NCBI RefSeq assembly: GCF_014170305.1
Contig: NZ_LZZT01000047.1
Span: 1-64,000 of the forward strand
Direction of reading: 5' to 3'
DNA from: Achromobacter sp. UMC71
GTDB lineage: Bacteria > Pseudomonadota > Gammaproteobacteria > Burkholderiales > Burkholderiaceae_B
DNA: 64,000 nt
Within the stretch, counting starts at the first letter, position 1, and each line of letters opens with the position of its first letter. Positions 56,519 to 64,000 of this stretch are shown here, piece after piece. The notes under the pieces are model-generated. The model was not told the DNA's origin. It searched no databases and saw only the letters and a program-made list of their open reading frames with translations. The position numbers and the translations under genes were made by a program.

Positions 56519-57754
56519 TCAGGCCTCCGTTTCCATCACGCGGCGCCAGTAGGCATACATGCCGCGGATCAGCGTTTCGGTCACCATGTGGTCGGTGTTC
56601 TCGGCGGTCTTGCCGCCCAGTTCGGCCACGCTGCGGTGCCAGGGCTTTTGCTGGAAGCCGGATTGCGAGAACTCGATCACTTCGCCGTCGTCGGCGGACA
56701 CGAAACCGGCAGGGCCGAACAGGTTGGCCTGGCGCAGGCGGCGCCGGGTCATTTCGGGCGTGTCGTCGGCGAAGCCGAAGTGGGTCCAGACGAAATCGAA
56801 GGCGTCGTGGCCGACGGGCTGGATGTGGCGGGTCGACAGCGAGTTGACCTGCTGCTGGATGATGACGCTGGGGAACAGGGTCATCAGCACGGCCGTCGGG
56901 CCGTTCCACCAGGGTTCGGGCACGATGTCCAGGAAGCGGTCGTCGTTCAGCGACATCTGTTCCTTGAAGCTGGAGACGCCGCTGGTGACGCTGCCCTTGC
57001 CGCCCTGGCCGCGGGTCGAGATCATCGCGGCGTGGCGGTAATGGCGGTCCATCTTCAGTTCGGACCGGTTGTCGGCCCGCCACAGGCCGAAGGTGACGAA
57101 CCAGGTGTGCAGGAGGCCAGGGTGATAGGGGTCCTTGATGTTTTCCTGCATCAGCTTCCAGTTGCCGGGGATGCGCTGTCGGCTGTAGCCGTGCACCACC
57201 AGCTGGCGGCCGTCGAAGACGCGGTCGAAGTAATGCAGGATGTCGGGGCCCAGGTAGTCCTCCAGCGGTTCGACCTCGTGGTCGAACGAGGCAAAGACCA
57301 CCCCGTTGCGACAGGCCACGGCCAGCTTGGTCAGGCCGTGTTCCTCGGGCTTGAAGTCCGGCGGCATGCCGCCGTTGATGCGGCCATCCTGCTTGACGCC
57401 GCGGCGGAACGGCACGCCGATCAGGTTGCCCTGCAGGTCGTAATTCCACTGGTGGTAGGGACAGACGAATTCGCTGCGGTTGCCCGAGAGTTCGCGGCAG
57501 AACTGCACGCCGCGATGGGCACAGACGTTTTCCACCACCCGCACCTGGCCGTCGTTATCGCGCAGCAGGATGACCGAGCGTTCGCCGACGGCGGTGCGCT
57601 TGAAATCGCCGGGGTGGGGAATTTCCGCCTCCAGGCCGACGTAGCTCCAATGGGCGCGGTAGAAGAAGCGGTCCAGCTCCTTTTGGTGCAGCGCGGCGTC
57701 GGTGTAGACGCCGAACGGAATGCGGTGCGTGCCGTCGGCAGGCCAGGGGCGCAT
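56519..57754 (-). CDS. Ring-hydroxylating dioxygenase, large (alpha) subunit, salicylate 5-hydroxylase-like
   Basis: The 411-residue catalytic subunit has a Rieske cluster site (CAHRGVQFC and CPYHQW) and a mononuclear iron site with the bridging Asp and two His in NIKDPYHPGLLH. From memory the sequence is closest to NagG, the large subunit of salicylate 5-hydroxylase (for example GDFKRT-VGERSVIL, GVPFRRGVKQDG, LHTWFVTFGLWRAD); anthranilate dioxygenase AndAc is a near relative. Salicylate or a substituted salicylate or anthranilate is therefore the likely substrate. GGAGAC precedes the ATG. It faces a NahR-like regulator. Confidence 0.88.
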   Translation of the reverse strand: MRPWPADGTHRIPFGVYTDAALHQKELDRFFYRAHWSYVGLEAEIPHPGDFKRTAVGERSVILLRDNDGQVRVVENVCAHRGVQFCRELSGNRSEFVCPYHQWNYDLQGNLIGVPFRRGVKQDGRINGGMPPDFKPEEHGLTKLAVACRNGVVFASFDHEVEPLEDYLGPDILHYFDRVFDGRQLVVHGYSRQRIPGNWKLMQENIKDPYHPGLLHTWFVTFGLWRADNRSELKMDRHYRHAAMISTRGQGGKGSVTSGVSSFKEQMSLNDDRFLDIVPEPWWNGPTAVLMTLFPSVIIQQQVNSLSTRHIQPVGHDAFDFVWTHFGFADDTPEMTRRRLRQANLFGPAGFVSADDGEVIEFSQSGFQQKPWHRSVAELGGKTAENTDHMVTETLIRGMYAYWRRVMETEA

Positions 57755-57858
57755 GGTTTGTCTCCATTTTCAGGGGCCACGCGGCATGGGCGCGGCGTTT
57801 GTTGCATGATCGACCCGGCCATGAAATAAATAAATAGAATCTGCATGATGACAACAAT

Positions 57859-57878
57859 CACCAAAATCAATATTGGTG
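57859..57878. promoter_or_regulatory. Near-perfect dyad at the start of the NahR-like gene
   Basis: CACCAA and TTGGTG, separated by 8 bases, form a 20-base near-palindrome (8 of 10 pairs match). It covers the ribosome binding region of the regulator gene, so it may serve autoregulation. TGCATGAT also occurs twice in the same divergent region, at 57803-57810 and 57842-57849. Confidence 0.4.
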
Positions 57879-57887
57879 GAGACAAGC

Positions 57888-58790
57888 ATGAACCTGCAAG
57901 ACATGGACCTGAACCTGCTGGTCGTCTTCAACGAGTTATGCAAGCACGGCCGGGTATCGGCGGTGGCGCGCAACCTGGGTATCTCGCAGCCCGGGGTCAG
58001 CAATGCGTTGGGACGGCTGCGCAAGCTGCTGGGCGATGAGCTGTTCCTGCGGACCTCGCGCGGCATGGTGCCCACGCCGTATGCCGAGGCGCTGGCCCAG
58101 CCCATCGCCGATGCGCTGGGCGCCTTGCACGGCACGCTGAATGCGCGGACGTCGTTCGATCCGGGGCATAGCGAGCGGGCCTTTGTCATCGGCGTCAACG
58201 ATGTGGGCGAAACCTATTTCCTGCCGCGCTTGATGTGGGCGCTGGATGCGGCGGCGCCGGGCGTCACTATCCGGACCGTGCGCACCACGTCCATCGACGT
58301 CAAGGACGAAATGGAGCGCGGCCGCATCGACCTGGCGATGGGCTTCCTGCCGGGGCTGAAGCAGGGCTTTTTCCAGCGGCGCTTGTTTCGCCAGCCCTAT
58401 GTGTGCATCTTCCGGCAGGACCATCCGCTGGCGCGCGGTGGGGTATCGGCCCGGCAGTTCCGCGCGGCCGAGCACGTGGCCATCGTGTCCGAAGGCACCG
58501 GGCACGGCGTGGTGGACCAGGTCATCGAGCGAGCAGGTATCCGCCGCCGCCTGCGGTTGACGGTGCCCCATTTCATGGCGGTGGGGCCGGTGCTGCAGGC
58601 CACCGACATGATCGCGGTGGTGCCGCAGCGCTTCGCCGACTGCGCCAGCAGGCCGTTCGGGCTGGCGACGGCGCCCTGTCCGGTGAAGATCCCGGAGTCC
58701 GTCATCAACGTGTTCTGGCACGCGCGCAACCATCGCGAGCCGGCCAATCAATGGCTGCGGCAGGTGGTGGTGGAGCAGTTCGCGGATTAG
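57888..58790 (+). CDS. NahR/NagR-like LysR-family regulator
   Basis: This 300-residue LysR protein starts MNLQDMDLNLLVVFNELCK, very like NahR/NagR (DLDLNLLVVFN). Other NahR-like segments are LGISQPGVSNALGRLRK, TSRGMVPTPYAEALAQP, ETYFLPRLM, LKQGFFQRRLFRQPYVC and NVFWHARNH. NahR and NagR activate naphthalene/salicylate genes when salicylate binds. Being divergent from the salicylate-hydroxylase-like oxygenase, it most likely controls that operon. GGTGGAGAC precedes the ATG at 57888. Confidence 0.9.
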   Translation: MNLQDMDLNLLVVFNELCKHGRVSAVARNLGISQPGVSNALGRLRKLLGDELFLRTSRGMVPTPYAEALAQPIADALGALHGTLNARTSFDPGHSERAFVIGVNDVGETYFLPRLMWALDAAAPGVTIRTVRTTSIDVKDEMERGRIDLAMGFLPGLKQGFFQRRLFRQPYVCIFRQDHPLARGGVSARQFRAAEHVAIVSEGTGHGVVDQVIERAGIRRRLRLTVPHFMAVGPVLQATDMIAVVPQRFADCASRPFGLATAPCPVKIPESVINVFWHARNHREPANQWLRQVVVEQFAD

Positions 58791-58814
58791 GGCCAGTTGA
58801 CGCGCCCGGCGGCC

Positions 58815-59447
58815 TCAGGTTTCGCGCAGGGTCACGCCGAACCAGCCGCGCAGGGCGTTGGACAGGCGGATGTCGTCGGCCGCATGCAGATCGGCCAGGG
58901 TCAGGACGCGCTCGGTCACGTTGCCGGTATCCAACAGTTCGGCCCGCTGCACGCCCGGCAGGCAGCCGCTGTCCGTGGGCGGCGTGTACCAGTCGCCATC
59001 CAGGCGCAGGTAGACATTGCTGCGGCTGCCTTCGCACAGCTCGCCGCGTTCGTTCAAATAGACCAGATCGAAGATATGCGGATGCGCCGGCAGCCATTCG
59101 ATGGTCTTGGTGTACCAGGGCCGGTAGGTGGTCTTGTAGCGCAAGAGCGGCTCGGACGAGCGCAGGGCCTCGGGGGCCAGCATGATTTCCTGCACGGCGG
59201 GCAGGGGCGGCAGCACCGCGGTCTGGATGTGGCGGCTGCCGTCGCGCGCGACCAGCAGGCGCAGGCGGTGCGCGCCCGGCGTGACCAGGCTGAGCGCCGC
59301 GATCATGATGTCGCTTTCCACCGTGCGTCCGCCCCAGGCGTAGCCCAGCGCCTTGCAGGACTGCTCCAGCCGGTGCAGATGGCGCGCCAGCAGCGGCACG
59401 CGGCGCTCGGCATCGACCAGGATGGTCTCGATCAGTTCGGGTTGCAT
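58815..59447 (-). CDS. pabC: Class IV aminotransferase, probable aminodeoxychorismate lyase
   Basis: The 210-residue PLP enzyme is of the branched-chain aminotransferase/ADC lyase class. ETILVDAERRVPLLARHLHR lies at the N-terminus, YKTTYRPWY carries the likely PLP Lys, and VYLNERGELCEGSRSNVYLR and GCLPGVQRAELL match the class IV pattern. It follows pabB by 66 bases on the same strand, so it most likely cleaves 4-amino-4-deoxychorismate to 4-aminobenzoate and pyruvate. It is shorter than E. coli PabC (269). Confidence 0.82.
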   Translation of the reverse strand: MQPELIETILVDAERRVPLLARHLHRLEQSCKALGYAWGGRTVESDIMIAALSLVTPGAHRLRLLVARDGSRHIQTAVLPPLPAVQEIMLAPEALRSSEPLLRYKTTYRPWYTKTIEWLPAHPHIFDLVYLNERGELCEGSRSNVYLRLDGDWYTPPTDSGCLPGVQRAELLDTGNVTERVLTLADLHAADDIRLSNALRGWFGVTLRET

Positions 59448-59513
59448 GGGGGCTCCTGGGTAACGGCGGACGGGGCCGCGCTCTATCCTACTCTGCCGGC
59501 GCGGCTTGCGCAT

Positions 59514-60650
59514 TCATGCACGCAAGATGCGGGCCTTCCAGTGGCATTCCTGCCATTCCTCGGCGGGGTCCGAATCATGCACGATGCCGCCGCCCACGCT
59601 GTAGACGCCGTGGCCGGCCGCGTCCAGCACCAGTGTGCGGATCGCCACGTTCAGCGAAAAATCGCCGTCCGGCGCCAGCCAGCCGATGCTGCCGCAGTAC
59701 AGGCCGCGCGGCGCGGCTTCCATCTGGCGGATGCGGCGCATGGCGGCCACTTTGGGCGCGCCGGTGATGGACCCGCAAGGGAACAGCGCGCGCAGCACGG
59801 CTTCCAGCGTGGCGCCGGGGGCTTGCGCGGACACGGTGGACGTCATGGTCCAGACCGTGGGATAGCGTTCCAGCGAGAACAGGGCATCGACCTTGACCGA
59901 GCCCGGCTCGGCCAGGCGGCCCAGGTCGTTGCGCAGCAGGTCGACGATCATCAGGTTTTCGGCGCGGTTCTTGTCGCTGGCCAAGAGGGCCTGGCCCAGG
60001 CGGGCGTCCTCGACCGGGTCTGGATGGCGCGGCGCCGTGCCCTTCATGGGCCGGGTAGTCAGTCGGGCGCCGCGCCGGGCGACGAACAGTTCGGGCGAAA
60101 ACGACAGCACCGTGCGCGCGCCGTCCTGGATGAAGGCGGCGTGCGCCACCGGATTGCGCGCGGCGATGCGCCGGTACAGCGTGGCGGCATCGCCCTGGTA
60201 TTGCAGGTCCAGCGGCTGGGTATAGTTGACCTGGTAGAGCTCGCCGTCGGCGATCAGGCCGCGGATGGCGTCGATCTGGCTCACGTAGCCGGCTTCGGTC
60301 ATGCGCGGCGCCGGGATGCTGATGGCGGCCGGCGGATCGGCGGCGTCCGGCGCATCCCACGGCGCCTCGTCGATCTGGCGCTCGAACACCAGCGCGGTCA
60401 GGCGCGGCGCGCCGTCGTCGCGCGGGGGCGTCCAGGGGCCGGCGGGCGCGGGCCGGGTGGCCTCGGGCAGCAGCCATTCGCCCAGTTCGTAGTCCAGCAG
60501 CAGCGCGACCCAATGGCCGCGTTGGCGGGCCGCATCGATGGCGGCCAGCGCGGGGCCGACCTCGGCCGCTGCGCGCGCCTCGATGCGGGACAGCAAGCCG
60601 TCCAGCCGCAGCGCGCGGCCGGCCAGCCGGTCTTCAAAACGACAATGCAT
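59514..60650 (-). CDS. pabB: Aminodeoxychorismate synthase component I
   Basis: PabB, 378 residues, aminates chorismate in folate synthesis with PabA. Family motifs are GELYQVNYTQPLDLQY, AFIQDGARTVLSFSPELFV, RPMKGTAPRHPDP, NLMIVDLLRNDLGR, SITGAPKVAAMRRIRQME, GLYCGSIGW and GGGIVHDSDPAEEWQE. It is shorter than E. coli PabB (453) because the N-terminal region is reduced. The ATG lies 8 bases after the uvrA stop. In many betaproteobacteria PabB is fused to PabC; here they are separate neighbours. Confidence 0.94.
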   Translation of the reverse strand: MHCRFEDRLAGRALRLDGLLSRIEARAAAEVGPALAAIDAARQRGHWVALLLDYELGEWLLPEATRPAPAGPWTPPRDDGAPRLTALVFERQIDEAPWDAPDAADPPAAISIPAPRMTEAGYVSQIDAIRGLIADGELYQVNYTQPLDLQYQGDAATLYRRIAARNPVAHAAFIQDGARTVLSFSPELFVARRGARLTTRPMKGTAPRHPDPVEDARLGQALLASDKNRAENLMIVDLLRNDLGRLAEPGSVKVDALFSLERYPTVWTMTSTVSAQAPGATLEAVLRALFPCGSITGAPKVAAMRRIRQMEAAPRGLYCGSIGWLAPDGDFSLNVAIRTLVLDAAGHGVYSVGGGIVHDSDPAEEWQECHWKARILRA

Positions 60651-60658
60651 GACGCTCT

Positions 60659-63600
60659 TTATTGTTGTGCCAGGAACTCCGCCAGGACCCGCCCGGTATG
60701 CGATTGGGCGCTTTGGGCCATGACGTGTTCCGGCGAACCCTGGCCCACCAGCTTGCCGCCGCCCGTGCCGCCTTCGGGGCCCAGGTCCAGCAGCCAGTCG
60801 GCTTCGGCGATGACGTCGAGATTATGCTCGATGACCACCACGGTGTTGCCGGCTTCCACCAGGCGGTGCAGCACGTGGATCAGCTTTTCCACGTCGGCCA
60901 TCGACAGGCCCACCGTCGGCTCGTCCAGCACGTACAGCGTGTGCGGAATGCGCGAGGCGCGGCCGGTCTTGATCAGGCCGTCGGTCAGGCGCGCCTTGGA
61001 CAGCTCGGTCACCAGTTTGATCCGCTGGGCCTCGCCGCCGGACAGCGTCGGCGACGGCTGGCCCAGCGTCAGGTAGCCCAGGCCGACGTCCTGCATCAGT
61101 TGCAGGGGGCGGTGGATTTTCGGGTGCGCGGCAAAGTAGCCGATGGCGTCATCGACTTCCATCGACAGCAGTTCGCCGGCGTTCTTGCCGCGCATCTGCA
61201 CGCTGAGCGTGTCGTTGTTGAAGCGCGCGCCGTTGCAGGCGTCGCACGGCACCTTCACGTCGGGCAGGAAGTTCATCTCGATGGTGCGCATGCCCTGGCC
61301 TTCGCAGATCGGGCAGCGGCCGTCGCCAGTATTGAACGAGAAGCGCGCCGCCGTCCAGCCGCGCATGCGGGCCTCGCGGGTATCGGCGAACTGCTTGCGC
61401 ACGTCGTCCCAGAAGCCGACGTAGGTCGCCGGGCAGGAACGCGGCGTTTTGCCGATGGGGGTCTGGTCCACTTCCAGCACGCGGTCGATGGCTTCCCAGC
61501 CCAAGATGTTCTCGCAGCCGGCCCAGCCCGGCGCCTTGCCTTGCGAGACGGCCTGCATCAGGTTGTCCAGCAGCACTTCGCGCGCCAGGGTCGACTTGCC
61601 CGACCCGGACACGCCCGTGACCACGCTCAGGCGGCCCACCGGAATCTTGGCGTCGACGCTGCGCAGGTTGTGCAGCCGCGCGCCCTGGATTTCGATCATG
61701 GGGGTGTCGGCCTCGACAGGGCGGCGGCCCTGCAGCGGATGCTGTAGCGGCTTGGCCAGGTAGCGGCCGGTGACGGATTCGGGGGCGTCCATCAGGTCCT
61801 GCGCGGTGCCCTGGGCCACCACGCGGCCGCCGCGCACGCCGGCGCCGGGGCCGATATCGATGATGTGCGAGGCGCGGCGAATGGTGTCGTCGTCATGCTC
61901 GACCACCACCAGCGTGTTGCCGTTGTCTTCCAGGCGCGCCAGCGCGTCCAGCAGGATGCGGTTGTCGCGCGGGTGCAGGCCGATGGTGGGTTCGTCCAGC
62001 ACGTAGCAGACGCCCTGCAGGTTGGACCCCAGCTGCGCCGCCAGGCGGATGCGCTGCGCCTCGCCACCCGACAGGGTCGGCGCGGCGCGGTCCAGCGCCA
62101 GGTAGTTCAGGCCCACTTCCTGCATGAAATTCAGGCGGCCGCGGATTTCGGTGAGGATGTCGCGGGCGATCTCGCCTTCGCGGCCGCGCGCCACCAGTCC
62201 GGTAAAGAAGGTGTGCGCGTCCGACACCGGCAGCGACGCCAGTTCGGCGATTGACTTGTCGCGCCAGCGCACCGCGCGCGCGACCCGGTTCAGGCGTTGG
62301 CCGTCGCACTGGGTGCAGACCTTGGCCTCGCCTTCGTACCAGGCGTTCCAGGCGGTTTCCTCGCCGGTCTGCTCTTCGTCAAAACCTTGCAATTGCAGGC
62401 CGGTGCCGTAGCAGCCGGTGCACCAGCCGTGCTTGGAGTTGTACGAGAACAGGCGCGGATCGGGCTCGGGGAAGCTGGTGCCGCAGGACGGGCAGGCGCG
62501 CTTGACCGAGAAGTGCTGTTGCTGCAATTCGCTGTTCAGCGCGTCGTGCAACTTGTTCACCGGCCACACGACCGACATCACGCCCTGGCCGTTTTCCAGC
62601 GCGCTCTTGACCGCGGCGCGCAGGTCGGCCTCGTTGGCGGGGTCGACCACCACGTCGGCCACCGGCAGTTCGATGGTGTGTTCCTTGTAGCGGTCCAGGC
62701 GCGGCCACGGCGCCACGGGAATGAATTCGCCGTCGACGCGCAGGTGCGTATGGCCCTTGGACCCGGCCCACTTGGCCAGGTCGGTGTAATAGCCCTTGCG
62801 CGCGGTCACCAGCGGCGCCAGCAGGCCGATGTGCTCGCCCTTGTGGTCGCGCAGCAGGCGCGCGACGATCTGGTCGGTGTTCTGCGGTTCCACGGCCACG
62901 TTGCAGTCGGGGCAGTACTGCGTGCCCAGCTTCACATACAGCAGGCGCAGGAAGTGGTGGATCTCGGTCATCGTGGCCACGGTCGACTTGCGGCCGCCGC
63001 GGCTGGTGCGCTGCTCGATCGCCACAGTGGGCGGAATGCCGAAGATGGCGTCCACGTCCGGTTTGCCCGCCGGCTGCACGATGGCGCGGGCGTAGGCGTT
63101 GAGCGATTCCAGATAGCGGCGCTGACCCTCGTTGAACAGGATGTCGAAGGCCAGGGTCGATTTGCCCGAGCCGGACACGCCAGTGATGACCGTGAACTTG
63201 TCGCGCGGAATCTCGACGCTGATGTTCTTCAGGTTGTGCTCGCGCGCGTTGCGGATCTCGATGGACATATTGTCCTGGCGGCGCTTGCGCATCACCGATT
63301 GCAGCGGCGTGCCTTCGCCCGCGCCATAGGCCACGGCCGGTTCGGCGATGCGGGCCGTCAGGCCGGCTTGCTCGACTTCCTGCGCGTCGGCGTCGCTGGT
63401 CACCACCACATCGGCCGGCAGGATGCTGACTTCGTAGTCGCGCAGCGCCGCGCCGGTGTGCGAGGCGGGGTTGGCCATCAGGTCCTGCGGCGTGCCCACG
63501 CCCAGCACCAGGCCGCCGGCGTCGCCGCCTTCGGGGCCCAGGTCGATCAGCCAGTCGGCCGCGCGGATCACGTCCAGGTTGTGCTCGATGACCAGCAGCG

Positions 63601-64000
63601 TGTGGCCGGCGGCCAGCAGCTTGCGGAAGGCGCGCATCAGGCGCGCCACGTCGTCGAAGTGCAGGCCGGTGGTGGGTTCGTCGAACAGGAACAGGCTGCC
63701 CTTCTTGGCGACCTTGGCGGTGGAGATGCCGCTGCGTGCCGCCTCGGCCAGGTGGCCGGCCAGCTTGAGCCGCTGTGCCTCGCCGCCCGACAGCGTCGGT
63801 ACGGGTTGTCCCAGCCGCACGTATTCCAGGCCCACGTCGGCCAGCGGCGCCAGGCCCGTCTGCACGTCGCGCAGGCCCTTGAAGAATTCCAGCGCTTCGC
63901 TGACGGTCATTTCCAGCACCTCGTCGATCGAGGCGCTCTTGCCCAGGTGCTCGACGCGCACTTCCAGCACTTCGGGGCGGAAGCGCTTGCCGTCGCAGTC
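60659..64000 (-). CDS. uvrA: Double-length UvrA (tandem UvrA repeats), 5' end cut by window edge
   Basis: The frame is open to the window edge and encodes at least 1113 residues. The edge sequence ([25 protein letters not shown] near 63770-63800, then [15 protein letters not shown]) is the C-terminal ATPase of one UvrA. A second, nearly complete UvrA follows in frame from Met at 63268: two Walker A motifs ([24 protein letters not shown]), two TLSGGEAQR signatures and zinc sites CPSC/CTGC and CPIC/CDAC. A normal UvrA has two signatures; this fragment already has three. It recognises DNA lesions for UvrBC repair or is a paralogue of it. No true start is visible. Confidence 0.92.
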   Translation of the reverse strand, partial: DCDGKRFRPEVLEVRVEHLGKSASIDEVLEMTVSEALEFFKGLRDVQTGLAPLADVGLEYVRLGQPVPTLSGGEAQRLKLAGHLAEAARSGISTAKVAKKGSLFLFDEPTTGLHFDDVARLMRAFRKLLAAGHTLLVIEHNLDVIRAADWLIDLGPEGGDAGGLVLGVGTPQDLMANPASHTGAALRDYEVSILPADVVVTSDADAQEVEQAGLTARIAEPAVAYGAGEGTPLQSVMRKRRQDNMSIEIRNAREHNLKNISVEIPRDKFTVITGVSGSGKSTLAFDILFNEGQRRYLESLNAYARAIVQPAGKPDVDAIFGIPPTVAIEQRTSRGGRKSTVATMTEIHHFLRLLYVKLGTQYCPDCNVAVEPQNTDQIVARLLRDHKGEHIGLLAPLVTARKGYYTDLAKWAGSKGHTHLRVDGEFIPVAPWPRLDRYKEHTIELPVADVVVDPANEADLRAAVKSALENGQGVMSVVWPVNKLHDALNSELQQQHFSVKRACPSCGTSFPEPDPRLFSYNSKHGWCTGCYGTGLQLQGFDEEQTGEETAWNAWYEGEAKVCTQCDGQRLNRVARAVRWRDKSIAELASLPVSDAHTFFTGLVARGREGEIARDILTEIRGRLNFMQEVGLNYLALDRAAPTLSGGEAQRIRLAAQLGSNLQGVCYVLDEPTIGLHPRDNRILLDALARLEDNGNTLVVVEHDDDTIRRASHIIDIGPGAGVRGGRVVAQGTAQDLMDAPESVTGRYLAKPLQHPLQGRRPVEADTPMIEIQGARLHNLRSVDAKIPVGRLSVVTGVSGSGKSTLAREVLLDNLMQAVSQGKAPGWAGCENILGWEAIDRVLEVDQTPIGKTPRSCPATYVGFWDDVRKQFADTREARMRGWTAARFSFNTGDGRCPICEGQGMRTIEMNFLPDVKVPCDACNGARFNNDTLSVQMRGKNAGELLSMEVDDAIGYFAAHPKIHRPLQLMQDVGLGYLTLGQPSPTLSGGEAQRIKLVTELSKARLTDGLIKTGRASRIPHTLYVLDEPTVGLSMADVEKLIHVLHRLVEAGNTVVVIEHNLDVIAEADWLLDLGPEGGTGGGKLVGQGSPEHVMAQSAQSHTGRVLAEFLAQQ

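Overview
The window is high-GC bacterial chromosome, and gene content and neighbourhoods point to a betaproteobacterium of the Alcaligenaceae (Achromobacter or Bordetella type). The signs are hda next to pcnB-folK, purM divergent from hda, four orphan 'Bug' (TctC-type) solute-binding proteins with no membrane partners, many LysR regulators and many CoA-ester catabolic genes. This assignment is an inference from gene content. I see no rRNA, tRNA, CRISPR array, prophage or intact insertion sequence.

Layout. 1-385: non-coding, with two dispersed repeat modules that recur at 54.2-54.5 kb. 386-7385: an acyl-CoA catabolic locus, with nitronate monooxygenase, Bug protein, thiolase-like protein and DUF35 partner on the minus strand, diverging from two acyl-CoA dehydrogenases and an enoyl-CoA hydratase. 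7482-12250: a LysR gene divergent from a tightly coupled MaoC-type hydratase, CoA transferase, CitE-type lyase and PfkB kinase; the first three match the itaconate route (activation, hydration, cleavage to acetyl-CoA and pyruvate). 12324-25222: housekeeping genes (folK, pcnB, HAD phosphatase, hda, purM, miaA, mutL, a DedA protein, amiC, tsaE, fumC). A small foreign patch sits between purM and miaA: a truncated IS3-type transposase end and an orphan immunity-like gene. 25375-31893: AEC transporter, Bug protein, LysR, gamma-glutamyltransferase and an APC permease.

32207-43775: two catabolic operons, each facing a divergent LysR gene. The first has CoA transferase, Bug protein and AidB-like dehydrogenase. 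The second has a maleylacetate reductase-like dehydrogenase, TauD/TfdA dioxygenase, Bug protein, alpha-hydroxy-acid oxidase, SnoaL-like protein and FAH-family hydrolase. 43827-49162: purU, an FAD oxidoreductase, a flavin reductase, pdxH, chaC and an MFS transporter, with an 81-bp tandem duplication just before purU. 49580-54151: a MacA-MacB-type efflux system with its own outer-membrane lipoprotein channel. 54152-54773: a gene-free repeat region with a perfect 31-bp inverted repeat. 54774-58790: tcdA, then ferredoxin, beta and alpha subunits of a salicylate/anthranilate-type ring hydroxylase, divergent from a NahR-like regulator. 58815-64000: pabC-like and pabB genes and the 3' part of a double-length UvrA.

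The strongest unexplained signals are the paired repeat modules shared by 1-282 and 54.2-54.5 kb, a 25% GC patch with rare codons inside tsaE, the purM-miaA insertion, and the tandem UvrA running off the right edge.
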